Part shown: piece after piece, positions 34,572 through 43,127 of the stretch | Layout: the number at the start of each line of letters is the position of its first letter | Numbering within the stretch: the first letter of the stretch is position 1 | Assembly: GCA_965267475.1 (NCBI GenBank) | Contig: OZ254079.1 | Span: forward strand, 1,674,001-1,738,000 | DNA from: JBCBKU01 sp965267475 | Lineage (GTDB): Bacteria; Pseudomonadota; Alphaproteobacteria; Rhodobacterales; Rhodobacteraceae | Direction of reading: 5' to 3' | Length of the DNA stretch: 64,000 nucleotides | The notes under the pieces: model-generated | The model's database searches: none | What the model was told of the DNA's origin: nothing | The model's input: only the letters and a program-made list of their open reading frames with translations | Translations under genes and position numbers: made by a program

Positions 34572-35839
34572 CGGTCTACCTTTCCGCCGGCGCCTGGCTG
34601 CGGTCCGTCTGCCTCTTCGGCACGCCAGAGCGACATGTTGAATACGCGATCAAGAATGGATCGCTTTTGCGGGGGTCCCTGTGATTTTTCGGTCTTCTGC
34701 TTGACCACATGATCGGCGTCGTTAAGCGTGGGGAACCTGTCCGTTCCCCCACCATTCATCGTCGACACGATCCGCCTTTTGCGGCTGCGTTTTTCGGTGG
34801 CTTCGTCTTCTTCCACCGCCTGGTTGGTTTCGTTCACCAGTTTGCCGATGGCATGTTCCATCTGCTTGTCACGCTTGGCGCGGGCCGCCATGGCCTTGCG
34901 CCTCTTGATCTCGTCGACCTCTTCGATCCACTCATGGGCGCTTTGCAGCCGGTCCTTCGGGAAAACCGCCAACGCCTTGTCGATCGCACCCAGGAAGAAC
35001 TGATCATACCCTTTGGCGATGGTCGTGATCGGCTTATAGGGGTCTTCGTTGTCCTCGGCCACGGCAGCCAGACGGGTCTGGCTGTTGGGCGGGGCTTCCC
35101 CTGTGATCAGGTGATAGAAGGTCGCGGCAAGCGCATACAGATCGCTCGACAGGGTCTGGGTCGACCCGGCGATATAGAATTCCTGCGGCGAATAGCCGTC
35201 CTTGACCATGTGCAAGGCCGACAGGACGCGGCTGGCCCGCGTCGCCTCTTCACGCGCGGCACCGAAATCGATCAGCACCGGCTTGTCATCGGCATCGATC
35301 AGAATGTTATCGGGTGAAATGTCCCGGTGCAGAATGTCATTGTCGTGGATGAAGGCCACGGCGCTAAGCAATTGCATCAGGATCCGCTTGATGTCATCGG
35401 GCGAAAAGCGGAACCGGTCGCCTTCGATGATGTCGAGAAGATCCTGCCCCTCGACGAAATCAAGCGCCATATAGACCGTGTCGTTGTCCTCGAACACCTG
35501 ATGAACACCGACGATGTTCGGATGCTTCAGCTTGGACAGTGCGCGGGCTTCCTGGCTGAACAGCTTCACGATGGACGTGAATTCGGGGGCATGTGTGCGG
35601 GACCGAACCTGGACCGTATGCGCGTTCTTCCGGCGGCAGCACATCGACGACGGGAAGCATTCCTTGATGACCACCTTTCGCTCAAGGCTGTCATGGGCGA
35701 GATAGGTGATCCCGAACCCGCCGGCATTCAGAAAACGCTCAATGGTGTACTGCCCCTGAAGCAGCTCAGTGCCGCCAGGAAGTTCGTCCCCAAAAGGCGC
35801 GTCAGGCTCTGTGCCGTTTGCCTCGACGTCCGTGTTCAT
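34568..35839 (-). CDS. Serine/threonine protein kinase
   Basis: 423 residues from ATG 35839. Hanks-type kinase: Gly loop AGGFGITYLA (39-48), Lys59 (VVIKE), Glu97, HRDISPDN (171-178) and IDFGAAR (190-196). The catalytic loop has Ser where most kinases have Lys (HRDxKPxN). The activation-segment end reads YSPQEFY instead of APE, as in some proteobacterial kinases. There is no transmembrane helix; the ~100-residue tail is charged and helical. First gene of the cluster; 353 bases separate it from the divergent DUF3179 gene. Confidence 0.93.
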   Translation of the reverse strand: MNTDVEANGTEPDAPFGDELPGGTELLQGQYTIERFLNAGGFGITYLAHDSLERKVVIKECFPSSMCCRRKNAHTVQVRSRTHAPEFTSIVKLFSQEARALSKLKHPNIVGVHQVFEDNDTVYMALDFVEGQDLLDIIEGDRFRFSPDDIKRILMQLLSAVAFIHDNDILHRDISPDNILIDADDKPVLIDFGAAREEATRASRVLSALHMVKDGYSPQEFYIAGSTQTLSSDLYALAATFYHLITGEAPPNSQTRLAAVAEDNEDPYKPITTIAKGYDQFFLGAIDKALAVFPKDRLQSAHEWIEEVDEIKRRKAMAARAKRDKQMEHAIGKLVNETNQAVEEDEATEKRSRKRRIVSTMNGGGTDRFPTLNDADHVVKQKTEKSQGPPQKRSILDRVFNMSLWRAEEADGPQPGAGGKVDR

Positions 35840-36192
35840 CGTGCTCCCACTCGTTCCACACAACCACCGCCCGAACTGGCAGGGCGGTCTTAGCCGCCCC
35901 CATTGGTGCCTCAGACTTGTGGCTGAAAGATGGTCCAATTCGGATAATGATGGGTCGTTTGGACGCGAATTTCGGGGCGTACCGGCGCAACGTTTTCCGC
36001 GCAATATTCAGAAAAATATAGAAAAATGAAATGAACACATCTGCGGGCAGCAGCAAGTTTCTGAGCCGCCATAATTCCGTTGGCAATGCGCTAATCCCGC
36101 TAGAGGCTTGGGATTGTTCACGGAATTTGGTTCCCTCGGCCTCGCAATCGCGTGATTTTGGCGAACTTGCGACACATGCTAGGGCTGGGTTC
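35840..36192. other. Divergent control region, kinase cluster / DUF3179 gene
   Basis: 353 bases without a supported gene. It must hold the promoter for the minus-strand kinase cluster and for the DUF3179 gene. An AT-rich block lies at about 35995-36030 (CAATATTCAGAAAAATATAG). A weak plus-strand promoter TTGGCG (36158-36163)-N16-TAGGGC (36180-36185) would give a nearly leaderless DUF3179 mRNA. No operator was recognised. Confidence 0.35.
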
Positions 36193-37164
36193 ATGCGACA
36201 TGTGTTCTGGAAATCCGGATGGGTCGCCGCCCTTGTCATCGCGGCGGGTCTGGCCTCGGCGCAGGGGTTGGAGCGGCTCCAGGCCGAATTTCCGAACACC
36301 GATCTGACCCGCGGTGCCGATGCGTTGACCGAACTCAGCTTTGACGGTGCCACCCGCGATTCCATCCCACCGGTCACAGATCCCGTGTATCTTCCCGTGG
36401 TCGCGGTCACGGACATGGGCGCGTTCGAGCCCGTTCTGACCGTGGCGATCAAGGGTGATGCGCGGGCCTATCCCCTGTCGATCATGCTGTGGCATGAGAT
36501 CGTGAATGAAGAAATCGGCGGCGTTCCGGTTCTGATCTCCTACTGTCCCTTGTGCAATTCCGGTGTCGTCTTCGACCGACGTGTCGGGGACAGGGTCTTC
36601 ACCTTCGGGAACACCGGGCGGATCCGCCATTTCGACATGGTCATGTATGACCACCAGACCGAAAGCTTTTGGCAGCAATTCACTGGGCAGGCCATCGTGG
36701 GCGAGGAGTTGGGCTTGGAAATGACGCCGGTCCCGTCACGGCTGGAATCGCTTGCGTTGTTCCGGGCGCGATGGCCGGATGGGCAGGTGCTGGTACCGAC
36801 CGATCCGGGGGCGCGACCCTATGGCATCACACCCTATCGCAACATGGATGCGGCTGGTCAGACGCCGCGCGTCCTTCAAGGATATGACCTTCCCGAAGGC
36901 GTCCGCGTTCTCGACTATGTGGTTGTTGTTGGAAACGAGGCCTGGGGCCTGGATTCTCTCCGCTCAGCAGGGCAGATCGACACGGGCGATTTCGTTCTGC
37001 GCTGGGTGCCAGGCCGCAATTCGATCCACGATACGCAGAAGATTGCCGAAGGCAGAGACCTTGGAAATGTCACGGTCCAGGATCGCAAGGGCAATGACAT
37101 CGCCCATGACGTGGTATTCGCCTTCAGCTTTGCGGCTTTTCGACCCGATGGGGTCTGGCATTGA
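36193..37164 (+). CDS. DUF3179 secreted protein
   Basis: 323 residues from ATG 36193, chosen because it begins a signal peptide (GWVAALVIAAGLASAQG). The DUF3179 core is LPVVAVTDMG, ARAYPLSIMLWHEIVNEEIG, LISYCPLCNSGVVFDR and FTFGNTGRIRHFDMVMYDHQ, with the conserved CPLC pair. Function in the family is unknown; the CxxC and periplasmic location suggest metal or redox chemistry. Confidence 0.92.
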   Translation: MRHVFWKSGWVAALVIAAGLASAQGLERLQAEFPNTDLTRGADALTELSFDGATRDSIPPVTDPVYLPVVAVTDMGAFEPVLTVAIKGDARAYPLSIMLWHEIVNEEIGGVPVLISYCPLCNSGVVFDRRVGDRVFTFGNTGRIRHFDMVMYDHQTESFWQQFTGQAIVGEELGLEMTPVPSRLESLALFRARWPDGQVLVPTDPGARPYGITPYRNMDAAGQTPRVLQGYDLPEGVRVLDYVVVVGNEAWGLDSLRSAGQIDTGDFVLRWVPGRNSIHDTQKIAEGRDLGNVTVQDRKGNDIAHDVVFAFSFAAFRPDGVWH

Positions 37165-37176
37165 TCGACGACGGCC

Positions 37177-38559
37177 TTAGCTGGCTAGGCGTTCTTCGAA
37201 GCTTTGAGCGATGAAGCTGGGCATATGGTCGCCCATCCCCACGACTTTCTCGTCCTTGCCACCTCGACCTCCGCGACGCCGTTCGCGCTTGGGCTGGTCG
37301 GTGTCATTCGCAGCAAGGGTTTCGACCGGCTCCGCGGCATCCTCGGGCTTGGCTTTCCGGCCGCCGCGCTTTTTCGCAGGCTTGTCCTCGACCTGTTCGA
37401 CCGGCGCGCCTTTCAGCGGGTTCTCGCCCCGCGGAATGTCCTGCTTCACCAGCTTTTCGATGTCATCGAGGTTTTTCTCGTCCGCTGGCGCGCAGATCAT
37501 CATGGCCTTGCCGTCGCGGCCCGCACGGCCCGTCCGGCCAATCCGGTGGACATAATCCTCGGCATGGCTGGGAACGTCGTAGTTGAAGACATGGCTCACA
37601 TTCGGGATATCGAGACCTCGTGCGGCCACGTCCGAGGCCACGAGAAAACGGATCGAGCCATCGCGGAACCCGTCAAGCGTCCGCATACGGTGCGACTGAT
37701 CGAGATCGCCATGGATCGGCTCGGCGTTCAGACCGTGCTTTTTCATCGATTTCGCGACGATATCGACATCGACCTTGCGATTGCAGAAGACGATGGCGTT
37801 GGTGCAGGCGTCCCCCTCGGCTTCGATCAACGCGCGAAGAACATTGCGTTTTTCCTTGGCGAGGCGATCTTTGCGGCTGGCCCGGAACATCACGACCGAC
37901 TGGGTGATGGTCTCAGACGTCGTGGCCTGGCGGGCCACTTCGATCTTTTCGGGGTTCGACAGGAAGGTCGATGTGATCCGCTCGATCTCAGGCGCCATGG
38001 TGGCCGAGAAGAACAGGGTCTGCCGGGTGAAGGGCGTCAGGCCAAAGATGCGCTCGATATCCGGAATGAAACCCATGTCGAGCATCCGGTCGGCTTCGTC
38101 CACCACCATGATCTGTACACCGGTCAGCAACAGCTTACCGCGCTCGAAATGATCCAGAAGTCGGCCCGGGGTCGCGATCAAGACGTCCACACCCCGGTCG
38201 ATCAGAAGATCCTGTTCCTTGAAACTGACCCCGCCGATCAACAGCGCCTTGGTCAGCTTCACATACTTCGAATATTGGTCAAAGTTTTCAGCCACTTGCG
38301 CGGCAAGTTCCCGTGTCGGACAAAGCACCAGCGATCTGGGCATGCGGGCCCGCGCCCGGCCTTTGGCCAACGCGGTGATCATCGGAAGCACGAATGACGC
38401 GGTTTTTCCGGTACCGGTCTGGGCAATCCCCAACACGTCGCGCCCTTCGAGCGCAGGGGGAATGGCGCCAGCTTGGATCGGGGTCGGGCTTTCATAGCCC
38501 ACCTCATCAATGGCTTTCAGAACTTTCGGGTCGAGTTTTAACTCAGCAAACTTGGTCAT
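37177..38559 (-). CDS. DEAD-box RNA helicase (RhlE type)
   Basis: 460 residues from ATG 38559. Motifs: Q motif GYESPTPIQAGAIP, Walker A AQTGTGKT, PTRELA, TPGRLLD, DEAD, SAT, and HRIGRTGRAGRDG. A basic tail (KKRGGRKAKPE, KRERRRGGRGG) should bind RNA. DEAD-box helicases remodel rRNA and help degrade mRNA, often under cold stress. A candidate promoter at 38687-38714 gives a leader of about 120 bases, the kind of long leader seen on cold-regulated helicase mRNAs. Confidence 0.94.
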   Translation of the reverse strand: MTKFAELKLDPKVLKAIDEVGYESPTPIQAGAIPPALEGRDVLGIAQTGTGKTASFVLPMITALAKGRARARMPRSLVLCPTRELAAQVAENFDQYSKYVKLTKALLIGGVSFKEQDLLIDRGVDVLIATPGRLLDHFERGKLLLTGVQIMVVDEADRMLDMGFIPDIERIFGLTPFTRQTLFFSATMAPEIERITSTFLSNPEKIEVARQATTSETITQSVVMFRASRKDRLAKEKRNVLRALIEAEGDACTNAIVFCNRKVDVDIVAKSMKKHGLNAEPIHGDLDQSHRMRTLDGFRDGSIRFLVASDVAARGLDIPNVSHVFNYDVPSHAEDYVHRIGRTGRAGRDGKAMMICAPADEKNLDDIEKLVKQDIPRGENPLKGAPVEQVEDKPAKKRGGRKAKPEDAAEPVETLAANDTDQPKRERRRGGRGGKDEKVVGMGDHMPSFIAQSFEERLAS

Positions 38560-38686
38560 GTACGTCCGTTGGTTACGGACCGAATTCATGGCCCGTCGGC
38601 TTTGGGGGCGCGGGTCCGGATGACCCTGACTTATCCACAAGCTGCCCCTGGGTGGAGGCTGGCTACTTCATTCAGCCCTTCGGGTC

Positions 38687-38714
38687 AACTTAGCTCGGCG
38701 TCGATCAATATCAA
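38687..38714 (-). promoter_or_regulatory. Candidate promoter for the DEAD-box helicase
   Basis: Read on the minus strand: TTGATA (38714-38709), 16-base spacer, TAAGTT (38692-38687). Start of transcription would be near 38680, about 120 bases before the ATG. Confidence 0.4.
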
Positions 38715-38789
38715 ATCGAGGTTAATCGAGCGATTTGGCGGATCTATGCCGCGTTCTTGGTTCGGGCATTTCGCTGATTAGCTGGCAAG

Positions 38790-38846
38790 GGACGCTTTTC
38801 CTTGGATGGCCCCACCCACCCGCCCGCCATCCGCGGAAAAGCGTCC
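38790..38846. repeat. Hairpin repeat with G-quadruplex loop, copy C
   Basis: 21-base arms (GGACGCTTTTCC..GGATGGC and its complement, two mismatches) around the loop CCCACCCACCCGCCC. Minus strand: GGGCGGGTGGGTGGGG. Arms differ from copies A and B but remain complementary. 22 bases from the 3' end of the hydroxylase-creatininase gene. Confidence 0.85.
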
Positions 38847-38868
38847 GGGGGCGTCGGTGCTAAGCGGT

Positions 38869-40698
38869 TCAGCGGTTGGCCAACGTGCGATCGGACAGCC
38901 GTTCGATCTGGGCCAGCGCGGCGTCGACCTTAAGGCGCAGCATCTCTTGCCCGATCGCGGCCGTCGCCTTGGACGGCGCACCGCCGTAACCTGCATCCCG
39001 CCCGGCGGGCGCGGGCACCGGGTGGCGGCGGATTCCGCCCGGGTGAACAGCCAGAAGCTCAGAGGTGTCGCGGATGCCGGCATGGCCGCCGATTTCTCCT
39101 TCAGAGAAGCCTTGCTCCAACAGGGCATCGATCTGCCCGTTTGCGCCGTAATAGTCGCCGACATGGAAAACGCGCGTGCCCGCTTGCGACAAATCGCTGT
39201 CCAGCCGTGCAGCGACGCGGGCCTGTGGTTCCTGGTTCAACAAGCTGTCACCGATGAAATAGATCGTCTCAAACCCGTGGGCAGCCAAGCTGCGCGCTGT
39301 GGCCTCGAGCACGTCTTCGAACACGTCTTCAGGCAGGCTGATCGTGCCCGGCCAGCGCATGTGGCCGGTTGGCGCCGGGGCGATTGCGCCTTCAGGCACA
39401 TGGGCGATCACGGGCGCGACCAGCATCTGTCCATGGGTCTGCGCGATGCGCTCGGCCGCTGCACGCGCAACATGGTTGTGCTTGCCGAGGATCATATGGG
39501 GGCCGTTCTGTTCAACCCCACCGGTGGGGATCAGAATAGCCCGGTATCCTTCGGCCAAAGCGAGATCGACCTCGGTCCAGGTCAGCTCTTCCAGGTGAAA
39601 GCTGGGCAGGTTTGCCTCAGAAGCCGTCGCTTTGGCGATATACTGGAAAGTGGTGTATCCGCCGACGGCGAGACCGATGAACAGAGGGACCGTGATGCGG
39701 CGGAGCGCGCTCGCCCCTTCCGGTGCGAGGATCCGCCAGGCCCCAACAAATGGCTTCAGATAAATCTCTTGCACCGATCCGAAGGGGTTCGGTTCCTCTT
39801 TCGCGATGCCAAACTCCAGCTTTTCGTAACCGCGTGGCACATAGAGCGTGCCAAAAAGCCAATCCCAGAAGGCGAAGACCAGCCCGAAATTCCGGTCATA
39901 GTGCTTTGCATCGATGGAATGGTGCGTCTGATGCTGGGCCGGTGAAATCAGAATGTAGCTGAGCCAGGGGGGATAGCTGAGCCAGATATGGCTGTGGCGC
40001 AGATTGTAGCCGACCAGATAGAACGTGAAGAGCAGGATGTTCACGCCCATGACCGTCTGTTGCTGGGGTTCGGAGCCGGTCAGGTAGACGAAGCCCGAGA
40101 ACCCGATGGCAATCAGCGTGACCGAGACGAGCCCCGTGAAGAACAGGTCGACGGGGTGCATCCGATAGACGGTCGCCGGTGTCAGAACTTCCGCCGAATG
40201 GTGGACCTGGTGGAATTGCCAGAGGACCTGCACCTTGTGTTGCAGGTAATGGGTGACCCACACCGCGAGATCGACAGCCAGCAGGAAGACGATAGTATAG
40301 GCCAGGGCGGACAGCGCATTCGGTTCGAAAACGGGTGTCCCGCGTAGCCCGAACAGGCTTTCCCAGCCGACGCCCATCGCGTTGTAGAACACGTGCCCGC
40401 CGATCATCAGTTGGCCGATAATTCCGTAGTAAATCAGACCATTGACGAAGAAGAACAGGTAATCCTGCCGGGCGGATTTGTGCCACCAGATGTTTGGGTC
40501 GAAAAGATAGCCCAACAGGCCCTTTTCGATCCCGTCCGGACGGTCTTCGGCTGCGCGGCGCGCGAACCAGAAATAGGTGATCGCCGCGATGACGAATGCG
40601 GAGGCCAGGTAAAGGTAGAAGATCCGCTGCGACGGCAGGATAAGCGACGCCCATTGATGGAGCGTCCCCGCCAGGAGTGTGTCAAAGAAACTGCCCAT
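38869..40698 (-). CDS. Fatty-acid hydroxylase (sterol desaturase type) fused to creatininase-like domain
   Basis: 609 residues. Residues ~135-285 are a membrane di-iron hydroxylase with its histidine clusters THYLQH (150/154), FHQVHHS (163-167), RHSH (235-237) and HQTHH (256-260), amid several TM helices. One more TM helix (~333-352) links to a creatininase-like domain (~368-600): LIPTGGVEQNGPHMILGKH, GHMRWPGTISLP, YFIGDSLLN and GGHAGIRDTSELLAVHPGG. Creatininase metal ligands sit in EQHG, a following Asp, and a GH.EN/GHGGN loop; here these read EQNG, His and GDSLLN, so the amidohydrolase site may be inactive. The frame is continuous across the join. Confidence 0.85.
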   Translation of the reverse strand: MGSFFDTLLAGTLHQWASLILPSQRIFYLYLASAFVIAAITYFWFARRAAEDRPDGIEKGLLGYLFDPNIWWHKSARQDYLFFFVNGLIYYGIIGQLMIGGHVFYNAMGVGWESLFGLRGTPVFEPNALSALAYTIVFLLAVDLAVWVTHYLQHKVQVLWQFHQVHHSAEVLTPATVYRMHPVDLFFTGLVSVTLIAIGFSGFVYLTGSEPQQQTVMGVNILLFTFYLVGYNLRHSHIWLSYPPWLSYILISPAQHQTHHSIDAKHYDRNFGLVFAFWDWLFGTLYVPRGYEKLEFGIAKEEPNPFGSVQEIYLKPFVGAWRILAPEGASALRRITVPLFIGLAVGGYTTFQYIAKATASEANLPSFHLEELTWTEVDLALAEGYRAILIPTGGVEQNGPHMILGKHNHVARAAAERIAQTHGQMLVAPVIAHVPEGAIAPAPTGHMRWPGTISLPEDVFEDVLEATARSLAAHGFETIYFIGDSLLNQEPQARVAARLDSDLSQAGTRVFHVGDYYGANGQIDALLEQGFSEGEIGGHAGIRDTSELLAVHPGGIRRHPVPAPAGRDAGYGGAPSKATAAIGQEMLRLKVDAALAQIERLSDRTLANR

Positions 40699-40810
40699 AG
40701 CCCTTTACCCGTTTTCACCAAGGGTTTAGCGGGGCTTTGCGGCCATTTTTGGGCGTCGTTTGCGAAACGGAGCGGCTGCGCCGCATGCTTTCTGGCACTT
40801 CGTGCGGATC

Positions 40811-40846
40811 CTGGGGGCCAGCCCCCAGACCCCCGGGAGTTTTTCC
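40811..40846. repeat. Terminator-like hairpin repeat, copy 1
   Basis: CTGGGGGC-CA-GCCCCCAG followed by ACCCCCGGGAGTTTTTCC. It lies just after the prfC stop (minus strand), where the transcript would read GGAAAAACTCCCGGGGG and then the hairpin. Same design as the copy at 52295-52341. Confidence 0.7.
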
Positions 40847-40862
40847 GCCAATAAGAAGTGCG

Positions 40863-42470
40863 TCAGGTCATCATTTCTTTAGTGGCGGATAGGTTCAGGT
40901 CCGGGTGGTCCCGTTCGATCCGGTCGATATCCCATTGCAGGCGGGTCAGATACACCGTGTCGCCATCGTTATCTTCGGCGATATGGCCCTTGTTGGTGTT
41001 CACGAAAGCCTCGACCTTGTCCTTGGGGCCGGTCACCCAGCGGGCCGAGGTGAATTGTGACGGCTCGAACCGGACGGGCAGGCCATATTCCAGCTCGATC
41101 CGACTGGCCAAGACTTCGAACTGAAGCTGGCCGACCACGCCCACGATGAAGCCCGAGCCGATCATCGGCTTGAAGACCTTGGCGGCGCCTTCTTCGGCGA
41201 ACTGCATCAAGGCTTTGTCGAGGTGCTTGGCTTTCAATGGATCGGCGGCGCGGACCGATTGCAGCAGTTCCGGTGCGAAGGACGGGATGCCCGTGACGCG
41301 GATTTCTTCGCCCTCGGTCAGAGTATCGCCAATGCGCAACTGGCCATGGTTCGGGATGCCGATGATGTCACCGGCCCAGGCTTCCTCGGCCAATTCCCGA
41401 TCCGCCGCAAGGAACAGGACAGGGTTCGACACCGCCATGGGCTTCTTTGTCCGCACATGGGTCAGTTTCATGCCGCGTTTGAAATGGCCGGACGCCATGC
41501 GCAGGAACGCCACCCGGTCGCGGTGCTTGGGATCCATGTTCGCCTGCACTTTGAAGACGAAGCCGGAAACCTTTGATTCATCGGGAGAAACCTGGCGCGG
41601 TTCCGCCGATTGGGGCTGCGGTTCAGGGCCGAAATCGCCGATCCCGTCCATCAGTTCCTTGACCCCGAAGGAGTTAATGGCCGAGCCGAACCAGATCGGC
41701 GTCAGCGTGCCGTCGAGGAAAGCCTGATGGTCGAAGGGAGGCAGCAATTCGCGCGCCATCTCCAGCTCTTCGGTGAGCTTCTCCAGAAGATCGGCGGGCA
41801 CATGTTCGGCCAGTTTCGGATCGTCCAAGCCTTTGATTTCAATCGATTCCGCGACCTTGTTCCGGTCAGCCCGGTCCATCAGTTCCAGCCGGTCGCGCAG
41901 GATGTCATAGCAGCCCAGAAACTCGCGCCCGACCCCGATGGGCCAGGAAGCAGGGGTCACGTCAATGGCCAGATTTTCCTGGATTTCGTCAATGATTTCA
42001 AACGTATCGCGGCTTTCGCGGTCCATCTTGTTGCAGAAGGTCAGGATCGGCAGATCGCGGAGGCGGCAGACCTCGAACAATTTCTGGGTCTGGCTTTCTA
42101 CGCCCTTCGCCCCATCGATTACCATGATCGCGGCGTCGACCGCCGTCAGCGTCCGATAGGTGTCTTCCGAGAAATCCGAGTGGCCGGGCGTGTCCACCAG
42201 ATTAAAGCGGAAGTCCTTGAAATCAAACGACATTGCCGAGGCCGAGACCGAGATGCCGCGGTCTTTTTCCATGGCCATGAAGTCCGACCTTGTGCGCCGC
42301 GCCTCACCCTTGGCGCGCACCTGACCGGCCATCTGGATCGCGCCGCCATAGAGCAAAAACTTCTCGGTTAGCGTCGTCTTCCCCGCATCGGGATGCGAGA
42401 TGATCGCGAAGGTACGCCGCCGCGCAATCTCGGGCGGGAGGGTCGGTTGATTGGACACACGGTCGAGCAT
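40863..42470 (-). CDS. prfC: Peptide chain release factor 3
   Basis: 535 residues, the normal RF3 length. GTPase that releases RF1/RF2 from ribosomes. Motifs: ISHPDAGKTTLTEK, DTPGHSDFSEDTYRTL, FCNKMDRESRDTFE, and the RF3-specific VGVVGQLQFEVLASRIELEY. I start at ATG 42470 (MLDRVSNQPTLP); the in-frame upstream extension is not conserved-looking. Followed by a hairpin repeat. Confidence 0.95.
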   Translation of the reverse strand: MLDRVSNQPTLPPEIARRRTFAIISHPDAGKTTLTEKFLLYGGAIQMAGQVRAKGEARRTRSDFMAMEKDRGISVSASAMSFDFKDFRFNLVDTPGHSDFSEDTYRTLTAVDAAIMVIDGAKGVESQTQKLFEVCRLRDLPILTFCNKMDRESRDTFEIIDEIQENLAIDVTPASWPIGVGREFLGCYDILRDRLELMDRADRNKVAESIEIKGLDDPKLAEHVPADLLEKLTEELEMARELLPPFDHQAFLDGTLTPIWFGSAINSFGVKELMDGIGDFGPEPQPQSAEPRQVSPDESKVSGFVFKVQANMDPKHRDRVAFLRMASGHFKRGMKLTHVRTKKPMAVSNPVLFLAADRELAEEAWAGDIIGIPNHGQLRIGDTLTEGEEIRVTGIPSFAPELLQSVRAADPLKAKHLDKALMQFAEEGAAKVFKPMIGSGFIVGVVGQLQFEVLASRIELEYGLPVRFEPSQFTSARWVTGPKDKVEAFVNTNKGHIAEDNDGDTVYLTRLQWDIDRIERDHPDLNLSATKEMMT

Positions 42471-42707
42471 GAGGGGCGATATAGACCCAGTCCAACCCGG
42501 GAAAAAGCGAATATGTTTTCCATATGGGTTTCCTATGGGTTTGGTACGTATGCCGCGCCAGACCCCGGACCGTCCAGAACCGGCGCGCATGCCTGGGGGA
42601 CGAGGCGTCGCCACACGTGTCGCAATCCGTCGTTTCGCGTCGCAAACCGTTCGGATTTTTGCAAGGTCCAGCCCTAAACGACGGCTCAGATTTTCGGGGA
42701 GGAGCAT

Positions 42708-43121
42708 ATGGATCAGGGGGATATCGCACGCGCCGCGTTCGCCGATGCGGCCTTTGCCGTGGATGCGGCGGCCTTGGCCGAGGAAGGCTGGGCCGATCCC
42801 GAGCATGGCGGTGTCAGTTGGCGCAGCCTTTTGGATGCCGACAAGACGCCTTCGGTTGGGCTGACCCAGGGGATCATGAGCGTCGCGCCCTTCACCCGGC
42901 TTGCGGCGCATCGGCATTCACCGGCGGAGGTCTATTTCTGCCTGGAAGGCGAAGGCGTCCTGACCGTCGACGGGATCGATTACGCGCTGACGCCGGGGAT
43001 TACGGTCTATGTGCCGGGCAATGCCGAGCATTCGACATCCGCGGGCCCCGAGGGCGTGAAGATCCTTTACACCTTCCCGACGGATCGGCTGGCGGATGTG
43101 GATTACCGGTTTTCCGGGTAG
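42708..43121 (+). CDS. Small cupin protein
   Basis: 137 residues, single cupin: LAAHRHSPAEVYFCLEGEG (metal His-His-Glu and Tyr), TPGITVYVPGNAEH (third His). GGGGAGGAG ribosome site. The HxH...E...H layout also occurs in DMSP lyases of the DddW/DddQ type, common in roseobacters, but such cupins have many other roles and no DMSP neighbour gene is seen, so the substrate is left open. Confidence 0.85.
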   Translation: MDQGDIARAAFADAAFAVDAAALAEEGWADPEHGGVSWRSLLDADKTPSVGLTQGIMSVAPFTRLAAHRHSPAEVYFCLEGEGVLTVDGIDYALTPGITVYVPGNAEHSTSAGPEGVKILYTFPTDRLADVDYRFSG

Positions 43122-43127
43122 GTTGGG

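Larger units (their letters stand above)
38560..38868. other. Intergenic region upstream of the DEAD-box helicase
   Basis: 309 bases without a gene. Contents: a perfect DnaA box TTATCCACA (38631-38639), the minus-strand promoter candidate described separately, a direct repeat of AATCGAG (38714-38732 region) and the G-quadruplex hairpin at 38790-38846, next to the 3' end of the hydroxylase-creatininase gene. Confidence 0.5.

Noticed and set aside
26809..35839. Type VI secretion regulatory cluster
   Set aside because: Kinase, FHA and PP2C are reminiscent of T6SS control, but no tss/tag gene is present in 64 kb, and the partners are dynamin-like GTPases.
42708..43121. DMSP lyase DddW
   Set aside because: The cupin motif fits, but it also fits many other cupins, and there is no LysR or DMSP gene beside it; only a search would decide.
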